Source of the DNA: Azolla caroliniana
Taxonomy: Eukaryota > Polypodiophyta
DNA: 64,000 nucleotides
NCBI GenBank assembly: GCA_043228905.1
Contig: JBHGNT010000022.1
Coordinates: 9,610,001-9,674,000 of the forward strand
Reading direction: 5' to 3'
Every line of letters starts with the position of its first letter. Positions within the stretch are counted from its first letter, which is position 1. This document shows positions 45,065 to 59,830 of this stretch, one piece after another. The notes beneath the pieces were generated by a model that saw only the letters and a list, made by a program, of their open reading frames with translations, had not been told where the DNA came from and searched no databases. Made by a program: the position numbers and the translations under genes.

Positions 45065-45386
45065 TCGAAGCTTAGCTATCGGTTGCGATCGGGTGTACCC
45101 CCTCTATATTCTCTGTTAAACACTAATTTAATGAGTCTCTTTGTGTGTTGTGCATCCACGTATCTTTGTTCTGTTTCCGTTTGAGTGTGCATATTCGAGT
45201 ATGTGACCTCTTCGCCGCAATCCGGCATCCGGGAATCGATCTGGATCGGATACGTGTCTCCGGAAACCGATCTGGCAAAGTTATCCGGAAACCAAACTGG
45301 ACAACCTTCCTTTCTCACCAGCTCCTTGGTCAGAGACCCCAGTGGTCCCGCCTCGTTTCAACACACAAACGCGGAAAACCGCGACA
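44576..45386 (+). repeat. Gypsy G2 3' LTR (LTR5)
   Basis: An 811-bp plus-oriented family LTR (TGTCATGG...CGCGACA). It is preceded by the GGTGGGGTGGA polypurine tract shared with G3. A plus-strand TATAAAA lies at 44,840-44,846. A (TG)n tract at 45,022-45,059 explains part of its greater length. The matching 5' LTR is absent. Confidence 0.75.
44840..44846 (+). promoter_or_regulatory. TATA box of LTR5
   Basis: TATAAAA in the GTGCTATAAAAGGGGAGG context. The same context is found on the minus strand in LTR1, LTR2, LTR3 and LTR4 and fixes the orientation of each LTR. Confidence 0.7.
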
Positions 45387-45424
45387 CTGTGCGAAAAAAA
45401 AGGTGTGGTTTTTTTCAGTACTCA

Positions 45425-46352
45425 GTTAAGATTGGACGACATATTTTGGCAACTCAATGCAGGACTACACCACGGGCTAGTCAATCTTGGACCCATCAAG
45501 GGCTCACATTCGAATTCTTAACAAAGTTTTGGAGGACATTATGGGAAAGGAAACAAGATATGAAAATAAATGTCTTTCAATGGCTAGTAATAAATACATA
45601 GAGCACTATCGGTCTGCCAGTGGCTGCAACAATTAGTTGGACCTACTGCATGCATCTATTGTAGTTGCCAGATTGAGACATTGAAACATTGCTTGTGGGA
45701 ATGTCATGTTGCACAACAAGTTTGGAGACGAGTGTTCCAAATTCTAACCTTTTTGTTTAGGGATGGCAGTTTTTCGTGGGGTATGGTAGTATGGGCTACA
45801 ATATTACAAATGATGTGGCCATATGAGGTAGAGGAAGGATAACGATGGTGTAGTGAGGTCATATGGAAGCTACTTATATGTTAAATGCAATGCAAGAGGT
45901 ATCGGAGCTGCTATGCACCACCATAATGTGGTTTATTTGGACTACTAGATGTTCTAAGGTGTTTGATAATACTATTGTTCATCCAGTGGAAAGTGTACGG
46001 AATGTCTAGATTGAAATGGTGCATACCTTGAAAGGGCGGTATGATGAAATTAAAGGTGAGACAAATGTTGCAGTGTTGCAACGCCTTAAATTTATTGCCT
46101 ATTGGAAGAAGGTCCCTTTTCTCACACTACAAAATGCAAGATCCATGTGGTGCTTAGCACCACCAGTATGTTTGTTCCCACCATCAATCACATAACTAGG
46201 TTATGGAGTGGTGGTGTGTTTATACTATTTATCCTTTAGGGATGGGGACCCAAGGAAGAGTGCAACATACCAAGGTTGGCTTGACAGTAGGTCAACATTC
46301 TTGTAATAACTGTTTATAACTAATGAAAGGATATTTTTCAGGAAAAAAAAAA
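45425..46352 (+). pseudogene. LINE-type retrotransposon tail with zf-RVT remnant
   Basis: About 45,495-45,760 encodes, in broken frames, a reverse-transcriptase zinc-binding (zf-RVT) pattern: FWRTLWERKQDMKINVFQWL, then CSCQIETLKHCLWECHVA and a QQVWRR segment. Further decayed coding follows to about 46,150, and the segment ends in an A-rich tail at 46,343-46,352. This fits the 3' end of an L1-like element. The RT domain itself is missing and no target duplication was identified. Confidence 0.6.
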
Positions 46353-48329
46353 CCCTTTTCATAACGATGGGCACACTACATAAATGTATTCCAGCTCTTC
46401 ATGGTTTACCCTAACACAAACTCGCATCCTCGTGTCTTTCTCACAACTAATAACAAATGTATGTGTGGTGTGCCATTGAAATGTACAAGTGCTTAAAACA
46501 ATTACCTTGTCAATGAGCTATATGTATGATGTATGTGGACTAAGATGGACAACTAAATGTAGCTTGGAATTCCATCTAGTAACTAGTGAGTAAAATAGTC
46601 ACTCGTTATCAATTATGCCCACAACTTTCTACGTGCTTCACCTAAGGTTTCCATAGGTCAAAGAGGGGGTTGCTTATAATCATTGATTGCCCACATTTTA
46701 AGTATTTCTAGTATATTTTTATTCACCATATATACTATGTCAATCTACATTGGTGCATGGCCACTTACATGTACACCTTGACCAATTACATAGCACAAGG
46801 TGCACTATGGTTGGGTTAGTTGTCGAACAACCTTTCCCATGATCGAGGGGTGTAGATGTTTCCAAGTTTCTCTACAAACACAGTGCCTTGTGTGTTGGCT
46901 TAGAGGTCAAGCAACATGGAGGTTAACCAATGCATAGGCATGTCTGGTTGCAATTGATCAATCTGTATCGCTTTGTAATCATTGTTATGCATTGGCATGT
47001 CTACTTGCAATTGATCATTTTGTATCGCTTTGTAATCATTGTTTGGCAACAAGATTTTAGTTTCAAGGCCAATAATCTCAATACTAATGATGTTGTCAAG
47101 TGTTGAACAACATTATTTTCACAATTCTATCTATCCACTATACACCAAAACCTCATTATTGTCTAGCTTTGGACTAGCCAACATCAATAAATCTCATATA
47201 TATTGATGATTTATATAATTATTTATTAATATAACCATGATCTAGAATTCTCGAAAGGTTGACTTTTGTTTCATACACTTCCAACTTTGATCAATCACAA
47301 ACATTCCCAAGAGGTATAAAACAAACCACCTAAACATGAAACAATGACATTACATGTGTCACGATGACTACCTTGAATAGAGAAGTGCATTGTTAAATTA
47401 TTTGTCAAATGATGTGCACAATAATTCACAACTTCAGCAAATAGAAGGGTGGTGGATTGTTATTGAGTTTGATTAGGTTGAATCTTTCTTAAAAAGAGAA
47501 CAAGTTCATTACTCTTAGAACGGAATTTCAGTCATTGTCCATCCAAATGTTGTATTGATATTTACTATGCTAGAGTTGACAAAAAGATTGATTGTAATAA
47601 ACAAAGTGGGTGATCGAGGACTTAATATGATAGTTGAGCTTAATAATTAAGCTAATGTAAAATAAGAGCCATGTCAATTGATGTAACCAAGGTTGTTACT
47701 AGTTAGACCACTCAAAACCACCTACTATACACGACCACTCAATAAAACATGAATGAGCTAAAATCTGTTCATTGTAATTGTCTTGATATGCTACACTATA
47801 CACCCAAAAACGTTGTTAGAACGTGCTATCTTTTGTTGCTTGGTTTGATTGCACATATCTTATCCATGCAATGTGTAGTTTCGTTCGATTATGCATGTCT
47901 TATCTACCCCGAAGTTCAACGTGCAACGTAATAGGGCAACGATGAATGATGTTAGAGAGGATGTGAAATCGATGGGTCTGATATGAGCATCACCGACTGA
48001 TAGAGTGCGCAATGGAGGGCAGGCATGAGAGGCTCAGTCTTGAACGTGTCACAATGTCCCAATGGGAACCTGAGATCGCATGTCCCGATGGGCACGTGTT
48101 TCAAGGATATTTTAAATTGTAACGAGAGCGTAAAAAGACGGACGCTGAACGCCAGAACGATGCCCCCCCCCTCCCAACAAACAAACAACTTACGAAGAAA
48201 GAAGCCCCCCAAGATGTCTGTGAGCCGTCGATGCTCCTCAAAAAGCGATGGCCATAGCCGTCCGATCAAAAGGAGAATATGTGTATGTATATATATATAT
48301 ACATATATACATATAGCACAACAAAAATA
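46353..48329. other. Intergenic spacer
   Basis: AT-rich and without a credible gene. A 57-bp tandem duplication lies at about 46,931-47,045 (TGCATAGGCATGTCT recurs at 46,988). Confidence 0.6.
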
Positions 48330-48760
48330 GGGTTATGTAAGCAAATAGAAAATAAATAAGTAAAGAAGAAAATAAAAAGTTAAAAAATAGAAAATTAAAA
48401 AAAAGAAAAAGGAAAAAGGAAAGAGGAAAAAAAGGAAGAAGTTTAAAAATATAAAATAAAAAAAGGGGAAATGCAAAAAAAAGAAAAAAGGTTAAAGGAA
48501 AAAAGAGAAAAGGAAAAAAAAGAAAAAGGAAAAAGGCAAAAAAGAAAAGAGGGAAAAAGAAAAAGGAAAAAGGCAAAAAAGAAAAGGAAAAGGCAAAAAA
48601 GAGAAAAAAGAGAAAAAGGAAGAAAAGAAAAGGAAAAAAAAGAGATTTAAGAAACAAATAAAAACGAATAGATAAAATACAAAAAATACAAAAAGAAAGA
48701 AAGAAAGAAATAGGTAAATAAGTAAATAATCAGATAAAAAAAAGACGAAGAAACTGTTTA
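48330..48760 (+). repeat. Purine-only-like (A/G) tract upstream of the helicase gene
   Basis: About 430 bp of almost pure A and G on the plus strand (AAAAGAAAAAGG-type units). Phe/Leu-rich frames on the other strand are artefacts. It ends just before the (CT)n-rich 5' UTR, giving a sharp purine-to-pyrimidine strand switch near 48,765. Confidence 0.85.
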
Positions 48761-48761
48761 A

Positions 48762-48764
<3 letters not shown>

Positions 48765-48806
<42 letters not shown>

Positions 48807-50636
48807 TCGTCTTCGTCTTCGTCTTCGTCGTTCGACAGAGACAGAAGACACAGAGAAGAAACAGAAGAAACAGAAGAAACAGAAGACAGAAGAAGAGCTC
48901 CGGTGGTACTCTTCTTCTTCTTCTTCTTCTTCCATCGCATCGCCTGCACACTCTCTCTCTTCTCTCCTCATTCTCATCTTCCAGGTATGTCTCTTTGCCC
49001 TTTCTCTTTCTTTCTCATGTCTCCCTTCTCTCTCTTTTTGGTTTCCTTTTATCTCGTACGTCCGCGGACCTGGTTAGGGTTTCTGCAGATTTCCGATCGT
49101 TTTCCTACGGATTAAAATTCCCGTAGATCCATCCCCATGCTCATATGGTTACAAACTTACAGAGCTTTTCAGGTTCCCGTATGCATTTGGTTAAGAGTTT
49201 CTTCATATTCCCCCCCTGCTCACATGGGTTTAGGGTTTCGCACCTCCCATCTGCTTAAGTTTCGCACTATATATATGTGTGTGTGTATCTGGTTTGGATT
49301 TTTTGCGCATTTTTTTGGCCCTTAAAAGGTTGGGGATTTCGCACATTTCAGTGCATCTTTATTTGGTTTGAGGTTTCTCACACCTCCGTGTAGATATGGT
49401 TAGGGATTTAGCACATTTCAGTGCATCTTTTTTTGGTTTGAGGTTTCTCACACCTCCGTGTAGATATGGTTAGGGATTTAGCACATTTCAGTGCATCTTT
49501 ATTTGGTTTGATGTTTCTCACACCTCCGTGTAGATATGGTTAGGGATTTCGCACATTTCAGTGCGTCTTTATTTGGTTGGCGCTCATGCACCTTTATTTT
49601 CTGATGTTATTAGGGTTTCCCACATCCATGTCTGCGTAAATATATGGTTAGGATTTAGCTCTTTCGGTATCGACATGGTTACGAGGTTCCAGATTTCTAT
49701 GCGTTCAGGGTTAATGTTTCTGTAAAATTGTTGTGTTGACACGGCTCTAGTTCTGCTCAAATTTGTAATCGTAGGGAAACAAACGGCTATGGTTTAGGCA
49801 TACAAGGTACAATTTCAGTGTAGATATAGTATTACACCTTCTTTGGTGTCTATTTCTCCGAACGATCAACTGTATGTTTCTGTTATAAAGGGGATTCTGT
49901 ACGGCCTATTTTGCCCCATGTATGACTATGGAGTTTGCTGTTTCAAGGTTTTGTCTTTCTGGTCTGCTAGTACCTCTGTTTCTTGTACTACGCCGAGTCT
50001 TTCTTGCACGTCTTTTGTGTCAAAAAAAGCTTATTTGCCTCAGTTTGTTCCTAGATTTTTCAAAGTCCGCATTTGTTGAGTTTACTCTCAGGTTTCTGAC
50101 TGTCAATAAGCTGTTTTGGCATATTTCTGTTTGGAGTCTTTTTGTGTCATTGGAAACCAATTCAGAGAGATGAATATTACTAATCAATTGCAGAAGTACT
50201 CCTTTTGGCTCCTACTGTTCCTCTTTTGGAAGGTATCTGATGGATTATTTAACATATAGAAGTGTCTTCCATTTCACATTCTTTATATTATCTCCTGTAT
50301 CTAGCTTGCAGAACTATCTTATCTTTGGAGCCCATTGTTTCTATTTTGATTTGGTTCTCAGTTTTTTTGTTTACATTTTCATCGTGAGAATCAGAAGAAT
50401 ATCAACTGCTGCATTGTATTGGAGGATATTCATTGCAAGTTTGTACAAAAGCAGAATCATTGCCCTTTGCCCAAAATCTTTTTTTTTTCTTGTGCAAATT
50501 ATGTTAGGCAATCACATGTATGGAAGTTTAGCTTAGAGATTTAGGTGTGCAGAAGAGTACTTAATATGTTAAAATGAAAAATAATGGAATTTTTGCAGAT
50601 AGCTAGGCTTCTTTTTCATATATATTCTTCATCAAA
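48765..50636 (+). promoter_or_regulatory. 5' UTR and leader intron of the helicase gene
   Basis: A pyrimidine-rich leader ((CT)n and CTTCGT repeats, 48,765-48,984) ends at a CCAG|GTATGT donor. The intron 48,985-50,598 ends TTTTGCAG, and a 38-nt second leader exon reaches the ATG at 50,637. The intron holds several TAGGGTTT motifs (telo-box type, e.g. 49,074 and 49,229) and a 70-bp tandem repeat. The transcription start is not determined. Confidence 0.6.
49327..49580 (+). repeat. Tandem repeat, about 3.6 x 70 bp, in the helicase leader intron
   Basis: The landmark GCACATTTCAGTGCATCTTT (or variant) starts at 49,341, 49,411, 49,481 and 49,551, spacing exactly 70 bp. Each unit contains GGTTAGGGATTT and CTCACACCTCCGTGTAGATA. 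Copies differ at only a few positions. Confidence 0.9.
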
Positions 50637-54374
<3,738 letters not shown>

Positions 54375-55640
54375 GTGATGGTTTTTATGTTAAGGTGTTC
54401 AATGGAAGGGGCCCTGTGTCACTTGCTAGATGCAGTGTCGTTGTTTCATAATTGGCTATGGAGAATCCTTGAAACTTCATCAAGCATTTTCATTTGGACT
54501 TCACAGTATTATCACCTGAAAGCATTGCATGGAGGATGGATGGCTGAGAGCTCTTATAACATATTTTAGAAATGGAAGTTATGTAATGTTCTTAGAATTC
54601 TCCTTGCTGCTATGTATGAAATTTGCTGCGCCTCGGTGGGAGTGGGTTCTTGGATCATTTTCCATTGGGCTCATGTACACAATTGAGTTTTTTCACTGTA
54701 TTCTGCAATGAAGGATGTTGAAGTTCTTTTCATCAGAAGTTAGTTCATTTGGATTCCTTGTATAACAGGCTTAAACAAAGAGCGGGGAAGTACGAAATCT
54801 TTTTTGTTATGCATGTATTCATTGTGTTGGAAAGCCTAGTGAGAAGACACTTGTTTTTTCTCTTGTAAGTGTGAAAAATAATGTTTTTAAACTATGAAAA
54901 TCATTAGTCTCCTAGGCCATTTTGCCACTACAGAAAATTATTACCAAAAAGGCCCGCACTTTCATAGGCCATTTTGCCATTTTACTACAAGAGTATCTCT
55001 TGTGCCTAAACCACTTCAGATTATTCTTTGAGGCGCTCAACCTCATCAATTCCTTAACCTTGTTAGAGAATACTGCTGTAGGTACCAAAAAGGATCTCTT
55101 GTTCCTTAACCTTGTTAGAGAATACTGGCTGTAGGTACTAAAAAAGATCTCTTGTTCCTTAACCTTTTGATTGTACTCCTTAACCATGTTGACAATGAAC
55201 ATAGTACCTTCTAAATGCAAACAAGGGGGAACTAGATTAGCTCTAACAAAAGATGAAATAAAATGCCTGTATGAGATTACATTTTAGGTACCAAACAAGT
55301 GAGGAAACATACATGAACATAGAGAATGGGGAAGTATGCAAAAGAAAGTGTAGATTAATCAAAATACTAACAGCAGGGAACACATTACAAGAGGAATGTG
55401 ATGTAAACTGAAACTTGCAAGCAAAATACATCATTGTGTGCCCATTGTAGAGAGTTCTTACAGAGAACGAGAGGTGTACTGCGTTTGTTTGTGTGGGTGT
55501 GTATCAACACAACGAAAATCCCATTTACTCCCACAAACATGCCATTTGCAGGTCTCTAATGGTTAGACATGCCACCAAATGCTCTAAATCTAGATGACAA
55601 CCCCTACTTAACTGAAGGAGAAGTATGATGTTAATGAATA
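54375..55640. other. 3' UTR of the helicase gene and spacer
   Basis: The first few hundred bases are likely 3' UTR. A roughly 60-bp tandem duplication (CCTTAACCTTGTTAGAGAAT, twice) lies at about 55,050-55,165. No gene is seen. Confidence 0.55.
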
Positions 55641-55950
55641 GATATGAAAAGAAAGGAGACATATACATATACATGTACTGTTGTACATATGGATATACAT
55701 ATACATATACTGTATACATATATGTATCAGTATGTACATCTCTAATACATACATACATACATGTTCATATACATATATGTATCAGTATGTACATCTCTAA
55801 TACATACATACATACATACATACATGTTCATATACATATATGTATCAGTATGTACATCTCTAATACATACATGCATACATGTTCATATACATATATGTAT
55901 CAGTATGTACATCTCTAATACATACATACATACATACATACATACTGATA
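55640..55950. repeat. TACATA-rich minisatellite, four units of 55-63 bp
   Basis: The landmark TATGTATCAGTATGTACATC starts at 55,721, 55,776, 55,839 and 55,894. Unit lengths are 55, 63 and 55 bp and vary by the number of CATA repeats. It ends about 45 bp before the thioesterase start codon, so it probably lies in its promoter or 5' UTR. Confidence 0.9.
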
Positions 55951-55993
55951 CAATAGAATAATAACAAAGAGAGTTAACAAAGAAAAGGCAGAG

Positions 55994-58240
55994 ATGGGGG
56001 ATGAAGAGGAGTCATCGTCGTTTCTGGATCAAACCCAGCAGTGGATTAACAGCTTCCGTCATCGATTCCCTGTTTCTTCACTGAAGAATGCAGGGATAGG
56101 ATTCTATGATGCTCTCATCTGTCGCTCTCTGGTCGTCGATGTGGCTGAGACAGGAGGAAGAGTCGTCTGTACCATGAAAGTCCCTGCTAATATCTGTGTA
56201 AGTTTTATCTTCTCTATTCCTACTCTATACTAGGACTTGCATATATACTTCTGAGACTAACAATGTTATATGATGATGTTATCCTTGTACATGGTATCAT
56301 GCTTATCAATGGAATACATGTACATGGCATCATGTTGTCCATGTTGCGATGAATGGCTTGTAATCTGGGAAGTTTGATTGTATGTACTGTGATCCATGTG
56401 CACAATATCATGCTTTTCTATGGGATCCGTATACATGGTACCATGTCATCCATGTGCATAGGATCATGTGATGTATGCATGTAGAATTATGTGATGATGC
56501 ATGTGCACAATGCCGTGTCACCCATGTACTCCAATATCATGCCATCCATGTACACAAGATCATGCGCATTATATGATGCGATCCATGTATATTGTCTTGT
56601 GTTATACAGTCTAGGAGTTTACTAAAAATCTAATTCTACCATGAAATGTAAGCATGAGAAGAATAAATGTTAAAATGTGATCCTAGTGCATGTTATCATA
56701 TTATACCTTCTTGGGCTTTTGTTATGTCTACACTGCGATATGTATGCGAAGAGCAAAGTAATCCATGTCCATAATATCATGTTACAAAATTACAATATCA
56801 TCCATGTATGTGGTATTATTTTATAGAATTGTCTGTGTAATGATGGCATCAAGTTATACAATATGATCTATGTAATAACAAGTATCTGTATTCTATCATA
56901 TCATACAAAGTGATTTGTTTACATCACTTTATCAAGTTCTGTAATGTGATGTAGCTACATAATATCACGCTATAGTATGTGCAAATATATTTTAACTATG
57001 CACTATCAGAGAGATAACACTATAATGAACCCTTGCACTTGAATTCATCAATCTAATAACATGTGCTTGAATTTTATGTCGGCTGACGTATGCAATTATT
57101 AAATTTACTTCAACAACATTTCAACATTTTATGCAAAGTGTATAGGTTTGTTGGTGTTTAACATCATGTTTACTTAACTTTCTTCCTTCAACTGTTTAAC
57201 ATCATGTTTACTATATGAACGAATTTGCAAGTTATGTTTCGATCTAATGGTCAAGTCAAATATGTGTATGTTGGAAAAGTTAAGAGTGAATGTCAAGTGG
57301 CTTGAACAATGACCCATGATGAGTTTCATGCTTCTCCACTCTTCCTCTATGATCCACATATAGGCACTCTTTATTTCCCCCCAATGCTCCTAGCAACCCC
57401 TCGAAGAGAGAAGCAACCATTCATTTAGTATATAATTACTCAAATGTTTTTTTGTTTTGTTTTGAAAGATGTAATGGCATTTGGTTCATGTAGATGATCT
57501 CAATATTTTTTGAGAGTGATTTCTTTTCATCATCAACTCTGGCAGAATGCAGGTCATCGGCTCCATGGAGGGGCCATTACTTCTCTAATAGATATGGTTG
57601 GGTCGGCAGCTATCTTCGCTACAGGTGCACCATATTCCGGTGTATCTGTTGAAATCAATGTTACCTTTATGGACGCAGTCCCCATTGATGTAAGTCTCGT
57701 ATCCCGATCCATGACTTTACAAATTGTAACGAATCCTTTTATGTTATGTAAGGTCAACACCATATCTCATTTTTTTGCACTGTTTTGATTATCTTCTTGA
57801 TGGTTTTTACATATATCAGACAATCTAATAAAGGGGAAAATGTAGCACTATGAAAATACATTTTTTTCCTACATTTGTTTTGTCTAGATAACCTAAAAGA
57901 GATTGAGTTTCAATGGGGGATCTAGCTATATACTCTTTCTGAGCCACTGAACCCATCTTCTTAGAAATTTATATCTAATCAATACTGTCATCATCATTGT
58001 GGTTCATAAGACATAATCATACATAAATCTAGCTTTATTAGAATGAATTTTCTTTTCTTTTCTTCCTGCATGAAGGAGGATGTTGAAATCGAGGCTCAGG
58101 TTTTGCGGATCGGGAAAAATCTTGCTGTTGTGACTGTTGATATGCGAATGAAAGCTACTGGGAAAATCGTCATTCAAGGGCGTCACACTAAGTTCATTGG
58201 AGGACAACAAATGTTGAGCACAGTGTCGAGCAAACTGTAA
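55994..58240 (+). CDS. Acyl-CoA thioesterase, ACOT13/THEM2-like hotdog protein, 170 aa
   Basis: Three exons: 55994-56197, 57546-57689 and 58076-58240. The acceptor of exon 3 could be three bases later at 58,079; both keep frame. The protein is a single hotdog (4HBT) domain after a short acidic N-terminus. The catalytic pattern is visible: N69 in NAGHRL, H75-G76-G77, and D84 in AITSLID, the same spacing as the Asn, His-Gly-Gly and Asp of human THEM2. The family hydrolyses acyl-CoA to free acid and CoA. Plant relatives are soluble and in part organellar, but no clear targeting peptide is seen. The later segment VSVEINVTFMDAVPIDEDVE and the final GKIVIQGRHTKFIG strand are typical. The start is the first ATG, 11 codons before the QQWINSF helix. 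Confidence 0.9.
56265..56620. repeat. Degenerate CATG-rich minisatellite in thioesterase intron 1
   Basis: Many diverged copies of a unit of roughly 20-28 bp built around CCATGTACACAATATCATG. The copies are irregular in length, suggesting an old array. They lie inside the 1348-bp intron 56,198-57,545, which otherwise holds no gene. Confidence 0.6.
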
Positions 58241-59830
58241 CATGGAAATCATATTGGAGTGTTTTTGTCCTTTATTTTGTAATTTAATGCACAAAATTCT
58301 CAAACTTTGAAGTACCATTAATGTGGTATGAACTCAGCTTAGGGGTTAGGATTGAGCATAAACATCATTGAAACATGGGATCTTAACTTTCTCTGCGAAT
58401 GAATGTCTGTCTATCATTTTATTATCATTAATGTCTGTTTATAATTTTATTATCATTATATACATGCCTGATCTTGAAGATTGGTTATGCCTTTTGAAAC
58501 AAGTGTAATTGTTCATGCAACAATTCTATATGCAATGTTTTTGCCAAGTTTTGAAAGGTTTGGGGGCTTTGAAGAGAAAGATTGTGATGCATCGCCAAAA
58601 ACTTGAAAGCAAATGCGAGAAGCTTTTGATTTATAATCTAATAGACATCCTAACGTAAAGCTCTTAAAAAATGTAGTGAAGAATATGGCTCTATATATAC
58701 TTTGTAGTGAGCTTTGGCTATGCTATAGGATGTAACATTGTTCTTGTCTTCATGGTCTTCACAAAAACATAATTTTGATTCATCAAAACAATCATTGAAA
58801 ACCTTTAATGCATGCGAGCCTCATTTGACATGCCTTACTATTCTATCAAATCATTTCATCGATAAGTGTTTAGTGAAGAGAGACAAAAAATTAAATTATA
58901 CAAAATCACATCACTCTTGGCCCTCATGGCACATAATAATGTTCGATTCATCCATAAAAGTTGCAAAAGTGTGTATGGAAGTTTTTTTTATCAAGTTTAT
59001 GCATCAACATTATAATGTAATGTAGTGATAACTAGAGAGCTGCTCAAAGACAACGAGCATGTAAAGAAAGGTGACAAGTGAATCTAATTTTTCTATTGGC
59101 CCTAATAAAATACGATAATGTTTCATTCATCTACTAAGGGTGAAGTCACTAGTGCCCCTAATGAAAGATGAAAATGTTTTAAATTCAGCTAGTGAGGATG
59201 CCAAAGTGTGTACGAAAGTTACCAATTGTATTCATCAACATGTTATCTTAATATTCCTTGAGAGCAAATAAACATTGCACACTTGTAAGACACAAGCACC
59301 ACACAACAGGTTACTGACAAGCATCGCACACTTGTAAGACACAAGCTCCACACAACGGTAACCTAGATGAAGGATTGGATTGGAATTTAGAGTTGGTAAA
59401 TGTCTTACTCAAAATATGAAACATATTGGGCATTATGTTTGTGACAACCTTTTTGTTTTTAAACCTTTCCTTTGTTTTTACACTTGCGACTTGTGTGAGC
59501 CTGCCACAAACTTCCAAAGAATGTTTAGCAAGTGTGGGAACGGTTGACCATTTTGTGTGTTGTTTCTCCAACTCTAGGTACATCTTTACAAACCCCAAAT
59601 ATAAACATTAAATTAAAACCTTCATATAAGGTCCTATGTAAGTGGAGGGTATTAACTAGTAACTAGTGTATGTGCGTTTGTGATGTTGTAACGTATGAGA
59701 GAGAAAGTGAGAGAGAGAGGGTTGGCCTTTGTTATAAGAAGGTGATGGGAAGCTTCAATCTTAGAAATTAGAACTATAGAAGACACAACAATATATAGTG
59801 ACACTGACTACTAGGGGAGAAACTAAAACA
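58241..59830. other. Intergenic spacer and ALMT promoter region
   Basis: No gene. A 49-bp direct duplication (ACTTGTAAGACACAAGC at 59,281 and 59,330) is present. A GA-rich stretch at about 59,696-59,720 and a TATATA at 59,794-59,799 precede the ALMT start, but no transcription start can be assigned. Confidence 0.5.

Noticed and set aside
48238-48977. Phe-rich and Arg/Glu-rich frames on the minus strand
   Set aside because: They translate the A/G tract and the GA/CT repeats; there is no protein-like composition.
54375-54711. Possible extra 3' exons of the helicase gene
   Set aside because: The conserved C-terminus DTSTYMPS and TAG at 54,372-54,374 close the protein; the frames beyond are 3' UTR.
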